From Conidiobolus incongruus B7586 (taxonomy: Eukaryota; Entomophthoromycota; Entomophthoromycetes; Entomophthorales; Conidiobolaceae), in contig JNEM01013291.1 in NCBI GenBank assembly GCA_000697335.1, positions 1 through 16,256 of the forward strand: 16,256 bases of DNA, read 5' to 3'. The number at the start of each line of letters is the position of its first letter. The first letter of the stretch is position 1. The notes under the pieces are model-generated. The model saw nothing but the letters and a program-made list of their open reading frames with translations, made no database searches and was not told the DNA's origin. This document shows positions 8,642-16,256 of the stretch, piece after piece. The position numbers were made by a program, and so were the translations under genes.

Positions 8642-10331
8642 TTAAGCAGATTGAGCACATAAAGCTTCAATTTCTTCAACTGTCTTGGGGACAGTAGTCA
8701 AATTACGGTAACCATCCTTAGTGATGACGACATCGTCTTCAATACGGACACCACCAATCTTAATGAAACGATCAACAACATCGTTGTTAAGATACTTGGC
8801 AACGTTGGGATCCTTTCTGGCAAATTCAATGAGGGGTTCGGCGAAGTAAATACCGGGTTCAACAGTGACAACATTGCCTTCTTCCAAGGTACGACGCATT
8901 CTGAGGTAACGGATACCAGGAGCATCAATGCGTTCAACACCCTTAGGATAACCACCAACATCGTGGACATCAAGGCCAATGGAGTGACCGAGACCGTGGG
9001 GGAAGAAAACGGCAACAACGTGGTTCTTGAGTAATTCTTCGGGAGTACCGTTACAGATACCCATTTGGATGAGGTGCTTGGCAGCAACTTCCATGGCAAG
9101 ATAGTGCATGTCTTCCCACTTGACACCAGCTTTGAGGGCACCGAGAACAGTCTATGAAGCATTTAATTATTTGAAAATTGTCAAAATAATAATGATTCTT
9201 ACGTTTTGCATATCTAAAACAGCGTTGTAGAGGTTCTTGCCATCTTCAGTGAACTTACCACCAACGGGGTAGACACGAGTGATATCAGAAGCATAGAAGC
9301 GATAATCACAGCCAGCATCAACAAGGACTAAATCACCATTCTTTTCGATTTGAGAGTTGTTATCACCATAGTGAAGAATAGCGCTGTTGGTACCAGCGCC
9401 AACAATGGGATTGTAGCCTAAACCAGAAGATCTATGATAATTTAGAATCAGTGTGAAAAATAATTAAATAGAAAAAATTACCCTTGACGGTGGCAAGTGT
9501 AAGCGAAGAGAGCGTGAAGTTCTCTTTCGTTCATGTTAGCCTTGGTGTTCTTAAATAATTCAATATGAGCTTCACTATATATTTAATAAATACAATTAAC
9601 AAAAATATTCAATATATTTATATAAATATCAATTACCTGGCAATGCGATTAGCTTCCAACATTAATTGAATTTCGTATTCGGTCTTGACCATACGAGCTT
9701 CTTCAAGAGCAACTTTGAAGTTATCTCTTTCGAATTTGTCCTGGTACTTTTCAACAGCCTTAGCATCCAAAACATCGGTAAAGACGTGAACAGTAGAGGG
9801 GTTCAACTTTTCAACGAAGCTGGGGAGTTCGCTGGCATAAAGAACTTGATCAACATCATACTTCTCTTGGACAGAGGACAGAGGAGCTAACCAAGATATG
9901 AGATAAGATTTTACTGGGTTTGATTATAAGATCTACTTACCAGGCAAACCAACCCACATAATATCGGCTTCATCGACATCAGGAGCGAAAAGAGTGGATT
10001 TACCTGTGGCAACTTCAACTACGAGTTGGAAACCAGGCTTTTCAACACCTTGAAAGATGATCAGATCAAATGATTTTTTTTTGAAAGTTTTGAAATACTT
10101 ACCAGTTAAGTAGAAGAAGTTAGATTCTTGACGGAAAACAATTTCCTGTAAATTATGTTAGGACTGATCTGATGATATAGATAGTTAAACGGTGCTTACA
10201 CAATCAGTGTTATGACGACATTTGACAACTTCACCCTTGAGATAGATAATAGCATTATCAGACTTGGGCAAGTGAGCCAAGACCTTTTGGGTGTGTTCTT
10301 TAGCGGGGTATTTGTTATTTAAAATGCTCAT
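8642..10331 (-). CDS. PEPD: Xaa-Pro dipeptidase/aminopeptidase, peptidase family M24B
   Basis: A cytosolic metallopeptidase that cleaves before proline, releasing the residue N-terminal to Pro from dipeptides or peptides. Exons are 10331-10200, 10145-10103, 10048-9941, 9886-9637, 9574-9482, 9431-9203 and 9151-8642. The introns are 54, 54, 54, 62, 50 and 51 nt. The product is 454 residues. The N-terminal AMP_N domain (about 1-150) includes FRQESNFFYLTG at 48-59. The C-terminal pita-bread domain has all five expected dinuclear metal ligands: D247 (LVLVDAGCDY), D258 (ASDITRVYPV), H341 (PHGLGHSIGLDVHDVGGY), E383 (VTVEPGIYF) and E423 (GGVRIEDDVVIT). The enzyme should therefore be active. The length fits prolidases and fungal M24B Xaa-Pro peptidases, and dipeptidase versus aminopeptidase activity cannot be settled by eye. 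The start is the first ATG after upstream stops, ~60 bases from a TATA box. Strong use of C- and G-ending codons suggests high expression. The many sizeable minus-strand exons make this the most intron-rich gene in the window. Confidence 0.94.
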
Positions 10332-10389
10332 GACTGTTGATAGTTGATGATGATGAAATAAATATATTGTTTGATCAGTTGACACAGTG

Positions 10390-10397
10390 TATTTATA
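10390..10397 (-). promoter_or_regulatory. TATA box of the Xaa-Pro peptidase gene
   Basis: TATAAATA on the minus strand, preceded by GGGG and 59-66 bases upstream of the ATG. The G/C-rich left flank inside an AT-rich region makes this the most convincing core promoter element of the window. Confidence 0.55.
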
Positions 10398-12331
10398 CCC
10401 CGAAATTTCCAATTAATCTTCGACAATATATTCACTCATTTCACCTGATTTGTGTAGCAATAGACACCAATCATATTCTTCACAGCATCATGAGATCACC
10501 TGGTAACATATTATGGGTAATCATGTTTCCTCAACAACAAATTTTCCATATCAGAATAGATAGCATGACATCACACTATAAATTACAGTTGAAATTGAAA
10601 AAACCTGGAAATTATTAGTATTACACGAATAAATCATATCTAAAAATTGATTACGAATATAGATCTCTGATCACAAAATACTATAGCTAGAATTACTGAT
10701 ATTATCTTCATTTTCAATTTATTTATAACTGCTGAATCATAAATAATGTAAAAACATAAAGCGGTTCCTTTTTTGAGAATCGGGTAAAATTCAACCACAT
10801 GAATATACCAATGCAACAATTCACGAAAAAAATTATTGAATTAAGCTATATTAAGACATGTTCGAAAGAATATCCTGATATTGACAAAAAATATTCAATT
10901 AATATTAAGTCACATATTCCAGGAATAATATTTTTAATTTATATAAAATTCAAATAATGAAAGATTTCTATAAAGAAATAGAAGAATAATAAATTGCATT
11001 TCACAAATTATCTTAGAACTGTTGAAAAATTTTTATTTTTATTATATTATTGTCTAAGATTAAGTATATAGAATATTTCTAAAAATTACATAAGTGATAA
11101 TATTTTAAAGTTTTAAAATTCAAAATCAAAGATAACTAGTTTCACAAATATATAAAAGCACTATTATATTCTCCAAAGTAGTAATCAAGAGAGTTACATG
11201 ATATGAGCTACATTTTACAAGTATAATTACGAAACAAGAATTTGTAGAATATATTGAAAATGTTATTATAATAATCAAGCAAAATACTTTTAAACCAAAA
11301 ACTCTAAGGCAAGGATATCTTAAATAATTTTATTTGCAAAAGCATGAACTGAAACTATATCTTCTAGTCTATTTTTAAGTGGCCAACTTTAAGCCTCAGT
11401 GGTCATGAATGTCAAGAATACATTTTAAAAATATTGATCATTGATCAATCCATTATACGTATCCACATTTATTTCTGTATGTGAAAATTTTAAATTGGTA
11501 ATATACTGTTATTAAAATTACCCGGTTATTTAACGCCAATATTTGAAAAAAAATGAGATGGTTAAATAATCAATATCATAAAGTAATAATATATCATTAA
11601 AATTCTTATGAGTAAATTAATTGATATACTTAGACAACAATCCCAATTAGTTATTCATTCTGGAATTTATCGTTTATTATATTTAAGCTGTAATATAATA
11701 GCCAAAATATTGAATAAATATACTAATTTTTCTTTTAAATTCAATTAATTTAATATAAAAATTCTCATTTCAAGATTTAGAATTTATTCTGCATTCTGGA
11801 AAATAAATTGGTAAATGTTATAATTTTTTCATAATATAATCATTTTTGAACAATTGCACTGGATTAAATAAAATAAAATAATAGTTATTTTCTATTAAAA
11901 AATGATATATTTCCCATCAAAGATATAATCCAAATAAAACATACAAACTAAAAAATGAAATTAAAAGATGTAATATCAGTTATTATTACTTTGCCATATT
12001 TATAGCTATTTACTATACCAGTTTGCTAAAAATGTTAAACCTTAGATCAATATATTAATTTCGTTGTCGTCCTGTGTAATTCTAATATCTATAAATATTA
12101 GTTCTGTTTCAATTAGCTTTGAAAATATTTCTAAACCCATTTGCGATCTATAAGATGTTTTAAAATATAACACAATTTCATTAGTTGTAAATCTTTGATA
12201 CTATTAAATATCTTTAGCATTTTACTTTGTAACAGGTATAAATATTAAAGTATTATCCATTCTAATATAAAGTTCGGAATTTAGCTGAATTAAATAATTT
12301 GAAAGTCATCATCATGCCAATTTTGACAACA

Positions 12332-12365
12332 TTGACTAAATTTGACTAATTTTACTTTTGACTAA
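12332..12365 (+). repeat. Three copies of TTGACTAA within 34 bases
   Basis: TTGACTAA starts at 12332, 12342 and 12358, and a related TTTTGACAA lies just before. It sits about 190 bases beyond the ATG22 stop codon in noncoding DNA. It is probably a small local duplication; a binding-site cluster is possible but unsupported. Confidence 0.6.
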
Positions 12366-12555
12366 AATTATAATGATTAGAACTAGTAGTAAATTTATAA
12401 TAATGAAATAAATATAAAATAATTTAAAATTAATTAATTCTTTCAGATATTGTAAAAATAAAAATATTTTGATTAAAATTTACTTGTAAATAATTTGAAT
12501 TATTGATATTGGGTATATTGTAGATACTTTTCTTGATGTAATTGAGGTATTCCAA

Positions 12556-14310
12556 TTATTCTTTTGCTTCAACTTCTACCGCCTCAAAAACTGTATTTTC
12601 TAATTCAGCTTTTTTAGCTTGTTCTAAGCCTCCATCCACATCAATATACCAAAAGAATATCAATCCAATGAACATAAAAACAATAGGAAATATAAATCCG
12701 AGTCGAATATTTCCTGCATAAGTCTCCATTGCACCAACTAATAAAGGACCAACCCAAGCAGTACCTCGTCCGAATACCTGATTCAAAGAAAAGAACTCAG
12801 TTTCTCTACCAATTGGAATAAAATTTGATAATAAGACTCTTTGCACGGATGCTAAATGACTGTAGGGGAAGATGAGGAACAATTTAAACAGATAAACTTC
12901 CCATTTGGTAGTCAAGCCCACATTGAAAAAATTTCCAATAAAACAATATATGGGGAAGATTAGGAAATAAACAATATGAATAACGATCATTTGTTTAGAA
13001 TTCAAGTGCAGCTTCTTTTGAATAAAATTATAGAACACAATTCCCACTACTTCTAATGGACTAGTTAAACATGCCAGTAAGAGAAAATCTGCAGAATGCA
13101 GTCCCACTTGTACTTTTCCAATTAGTTTGACCATAATTGAAAGCATGCTTACTGAATCAAGCAAAAAGAACCATCCCATAAATAGAATTAGTACATTGGA
13201 ATATTGTCTTCCTGCCTTCAACGTGCGATATACTGTAATCAAAGTTAATTAGAATAAACAACAACATCAAGAGTAGTGCACTTACATTTTCTCCATGAAA
13301 GAGTTATATAATCCATTTTCTTCTTGATAGGAGGTCCTGGCTTATTTTCTAAAAGATACCATCCAATTAAACCTAGAGCCAGCCATACTAACGATGATAT
13401 AAAGAATGTGTAGATTAAACTAATTAATATATCTTAATACTTTAATACTTCGGGAATATATATGGACTTTAGTTACCTAGAATTAGACCCATGAAATTGA
13501 AATGAAACAATTGCAGATATAGCAGATGCAATAGTACCAAGGAATAAGCTTATCATCAAGTTGATGTCGCTGAGTCTGCTTCTAGTGCGTTCCATAGCTT
13601 GAAACTCCGTCTCACCTTCCCTAACACTCCTGATTCGTTCGATCGATTTGAATGTATTGGTCCTCTCTATTATTTCTATTTTCTTTTCTATAGTTCCTGG
13701 ATCATTACCAACCTGTATTGGTGGCTTCTTTTCCTCATTTTCATTTCCTTCAAGATATTTATCAGCTAAGATGGGTAAAAATGAACTCGCATTAGCTGTC
13801 GCAACATTGGAAGCAAATGATATTAATATATGAGATATAGCTACCCAGTACCAGCCTGATTTTTCAAGAGAGAATATAATAGTAGCACTACCCACAGCGC
13901 CGATGATAGTGAAAATAAGCAGAAGAATACTTCGAAGATTACCATGATCAGATAGGCCACTAAATTGAATTAACATATACGCTTGAACAACATGGCCGAT
14001 AGTGGTGATGATCAAAGAATAAGAAGTCGGAGTAATTGTACTCCCAAAAAAATTGAGCCAACATTTGTAACCCTTTACAGAAGTATCACATGGTGTAGAT
14101 CCATCCTCTTCAAACGATATATCAGCCGCGGTTGCTTCCAATAAAACTGTGATCACGCTTGATATAAGTACAGATGATTGAAAATGCTAAATAATAAAAT
14201 GAATATATAATTGAAAATTGCTCATAATTATATCTTACCCCCGCTCCATAAATATAGTAACCCCATTCTGATCTGGTGGTTGTTTTTAAAAAATTCTTAA
14301 GAGAATTCAT
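12556..14310 (-). CDS. ATG22: Atg22/UMF1-family vacuolar amino acid effluxer-like MFS protein
   Basis: A member of the Atg22 branch of the major facilitator superfamily. In yeast Atg22 sits in the vacuole membrane and exports amino acids released by autophagic breakdown. Exons are 14310-14239, 14186-13477, 13419-13286 and 13232-12556, with introns of 52, 57 and 53 nt. The product is 530 residues with about 12 hydrophobic helices. Landmarks are EWGYYIYGAG near the N-terminus (15-24) and SYSLIITTIGHVVQAYMLIQ followed by SGLSDHGN at 100-107, which resembles MFS motif A. A charged loop of about 60 residues (168-228) lies between the two halves. FIPIGRETEFFSLNQVFGRG at 443-462 and GNIRLGF at 479-485 are typical of the Atg22 C-terminal half, and the tail is acidic (ends EVEAKE). 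The start is the first ATG in frame; another ATG four bases earlier is out of frame and soon stops. TATAAA lies ~75 bases upstream. The vacuolar substrate is inferred from the family only. Confidence 0.87.
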
Positions 14311-16256
14311 TCATTCAATGAACTAAATTATACAGATTAAGTAATGACTATGAATTGATTAAATTCAATTGATTAGAGATAGCTTTATAAGTCTAGCTTG
14401 ATATCTATATAAAACAATTAAATTTCAAGTGGAGTGTAATTGAGCTCAAATTGTACTGTAAAGTGATTAATAAATGGGAGAAAAGTTGCTTATTTCTAAA
14501 CAATACTGAATATTGATAGCTATTCTATCTAGTATTTATAATCCTTTAATAATTTTGGACATTGTAAGATACATTGACTACTCCAAATTTGGTACACATT
14601 GAATTTATTCTTTTTAAGATAATTTAAACATTTTTTGGCTTAAATGATCGTTTCATTGGTAAAAATGTTTTCCCTTGGCAGTTGATAATTTTTTTTTGAA
14701 TTTTATATAAGAAAAAATATATCAAATTTATATATAAAATTCTAAGTAAAATGATAGGAAAATTAATTTTAATTGTAAGATATATAGGATTAGTTAAACT
14801 TTTATTAAAACTTATAATTTTATTTAATAATCATTCGCCAAGCGTCTAACATAGTTCAAATTGATTCAATTTGGTCAAGTCAAATTATTTTTTTAAGAAA
14901 TCAGAATTTTAATGATCTGTTGATTTTCCAGCTATCATAGTCAGAATTAAATAATTACGTTGAAGGAAAAAATTAAAATTATAATATACGAAGACATTAT
15001 TAAATCATCATTGAATTTTATAAGTTAATGACTTACATCTTAGTATTATTTGGATTTATATAGTTAAATAAGTGGTAAATCTAATAAAATAGTAATAATT
15101 TCAGTACTTTATTAAGAATTGAATATACATATATATTTATTTTCTAAAATTAGTCTATTACAATGTATCATTGAATTGATTTTAATATTAATAAACTAAA
15201 TTGTAGGTTATATAAATGAATTAATTGTAATATGCTGATAAACCTATAGACTGATATAATAATTTTGAAACAATTGATAAATTTAATTAAAAATATTTAT
15301 TAGTAGTGGGTCACTTATCAATAAAAATATCACTAAATTTTTTTTTGCAAACTAAAATTTTCACGGAATTCTTACCTTTTAGGGATAAATCTTAGATTCT
15401 TTTAATTTTAGTAAAACTAAAATTTTTTTAACTTAGTTTAATTATATCATTTATTATTGCTTGACAATATTATCAAATAATTAATATCAATTAGATTGTT
15501 AGGGTTTTATTTTACTTTAATAATATTGTTAATTATTATATAATTAATTTATTATTTTAACCATAAATTTCAAGATTAATTTTGAATCAAATGAATAAAA
15601 AAATAATATAATTCATAAGATATTTTAATTTAATCAACCTATATTTGGAAATTATTTTAATTCCGTTTCATTAACAGTTTAGATTTTAATATGTGATATT
15701 TTTTAGATTATTTAATCAACGTTAAATAGTCAATGTCATTGATTATAATGTTATTTATTATCTCTAAAAATTCAATATTACTTTAATAATTCAAAAAAAT
15801 TTAAATAAACTAATATAATATATGATTCATAAATATTTAGATATAGAATTAGATATTTTAACTTATAAAATAATTCTAATTGTTTATCTGATAATTTAAA
15901 TTATTTAATTATATATTTTTAAAATCAGATAATCAAGGTTTGTTAATTTCAAATTCAAATAAAATTTATATTATATTATATATTATTTAAAAAAAAATAA
16001 GTGTGTATGATTAAATTAATATTTTTTATTATTTATAACTTTTTGTTATATTTTTGATAAGCTTCTAACACCCAATAAATAATTTTTTCATTAAACATTG
16101 CAATTTTATATTTTATAAATTTTTTTCAATTTATTTGAAAAAATTGTTTTTTCATATAAGTATATTTTTTGATTATATAAAGTAAATATAAATAGATATA
16201 TTCTAATTTAATAAATATATCAGATATGGTATTTTTTTAAATTATTTTCAATTAAA
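14311..16256. other. AT-rich region upstream of ATG22 to the window end
   Basis: About 1.9 kb, the most AT-rich part of the window, with long A and T tracts especially after 15400. All frames are short and no gene, RNA or mobile element is recognisable. The first ~150 bases should contain the ATG22 promoter and leader. The 13-base word AAACTAAAATTTT occurs twice (15349 and 15414), and part of it also occurs inverted at 15404-15412. A single TTAGGG at about 15499 is not a telomeric array. Confidence 0.6.
14384..14389 (-). promoter_or_regulatory. Candidate TATA box of ATG22
   Basis: TATAAA in the context CTTATAAAGC on the minus strand, 74-79 bases upstream of the ATG22 start codon. The distance is similar to that seen for UBL5 and the peptidase gene. 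AT-richness makes chance occurrence quite possible. Confidence 0.35.

Larger units (their letters stand above)
10332..12555. other. AT-rich intergenic region between the peptidase gene and ATG22
   Basis: About 2.2 kb. The first ~290 bases (10332-10620) are the peptidase promoter and are noticeably less AT-rich. The rest is AT-rich with frequent stops. A 52-codon open frame at 10799-10957 (plus) begins with ATG but has no recognised family. The right end contains the ATG22 3' region with a small TTGACTAA repeat. I see no RNA gene or transposon. Confidence 0.6.

Noticed and set aside
8698-9162. Long minus-strand open frame overlapping the last peptidase exon
   Set aside because: It is an out-of-frame shadow of the biased codons of the peptidase exon; the other frame holds all the conserved metal-binding motifs.
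9666-9890. Plus-strand open frame opposite peptidase exon 4
   Set aside because: Antisense shadow of a conserved coding exon, with no independent support.
12082-12101. Perfect 7-bp inverted repeat with a 6-base loop
   Set aside because: Inverted repeats of this size are expected many times by chance in 16 kb of AT-rich DNA, and no gene end is next to it.
13648-13833. Plus-strand open frame opposite ATG22 exon 2
   Set aside because: Antisense shadow of a transporter exon with conserved Atg22 sequence on the other strand.
14857-14873. Perfect palindrome with 8-base arms around one central base, about 550 bases upstream of ATG22
   Set aside because: It could be an operator-like site, but the number of such palindromes expected by chance at this base composition is well above one.
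15349-15426. Repeated AAACTAAAATTTT with an inverted partner (9-bp stem at 15404-15424), considered as a miniature inverted-repeat transposon
   Set aside because: No paired terminal repeats with a target-site duplication can be defined, and the words are nearly pure A/T.
15497-15506. TTAGGG motif as a possible telomeric repeat
   Set aside because: A single copy in AT-rich DNA, with no tandem array.

Overview
The window is a stretch of an AT-rich nuclear eukaryotic genome. Seven protein genes can be recognised. Four are interrupted by several very short introns and one by a single intron, with GT..AG boundaries. All seven products are conserved eukaryotic housekeeping proteins. The best overall fit is an AT-rich, early-diverging fungus: the CCT6 N-terminus and the Atg22 and Xaa-Pro peptidase sequences read as fungal-like to me. 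An amoebozoan or another compact AT-rich protist cannot be excluded without database searches. I see no viral, retroelement, CRISPR or bacterial-type content.

Layout from left to right. Positions 1-1109 (minus) hold the 5' half of the chaperonin subunit CCT6/TCP-1 zeta, whose start codon appears to be created by splicing. Positions 2255-2476 (minus) hold the intronless ubiquitin-like splicing factor Hub1/UBL5. It is divergent from the mitochondrial ribosomal protein mL46 at 2803-3644 (plus, 3 exons). Convergent with mL46 is a TBC1D20/Gyp8-type ER Rab GAP at 4110-5703 (minus, 2 exons). At 5790-6177 (plus) lies a weak, possibly decayed gene with three staggered open frames. EMC6 is at 7884-8216 (plus) and is convergent with a seven-exon Xaa-Pro peptidase of family M24B at 8642-10331 (minus). 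A four-exon Atg22/UMF1-type vacuolar effluxer lies at 12556-14310 (minus). The rest is AT-rich noncoding DNA: about 1.1 kb, 1.7 kb, 2.2 kb and 1.9 kb stretches in which I see no convincing gene.

The genes do not form an operon or pathway. Loose themes are proteostasis (CCT6, EMC6, Xaa-Pro peptidase, Atg22 as an amino acid exporter from the vacuole) and the ER membrane (EMC6, TBC1D20). These are most likely coincidence in a normal chromosomal region.

No new biological system is evident. The most interesting details are small. They are the CCT6 initiation codon split AT|G by its first intron, so that unspliced RNA reads ATG-TAA; out-of-frame ATGs just upstream of the CCT6 and ATG22 starts; an unusually uniform intron size (15 of 16 introns are 50-62 nt); and the unresolved coding-like patch next to the TBC1D20 promoter.
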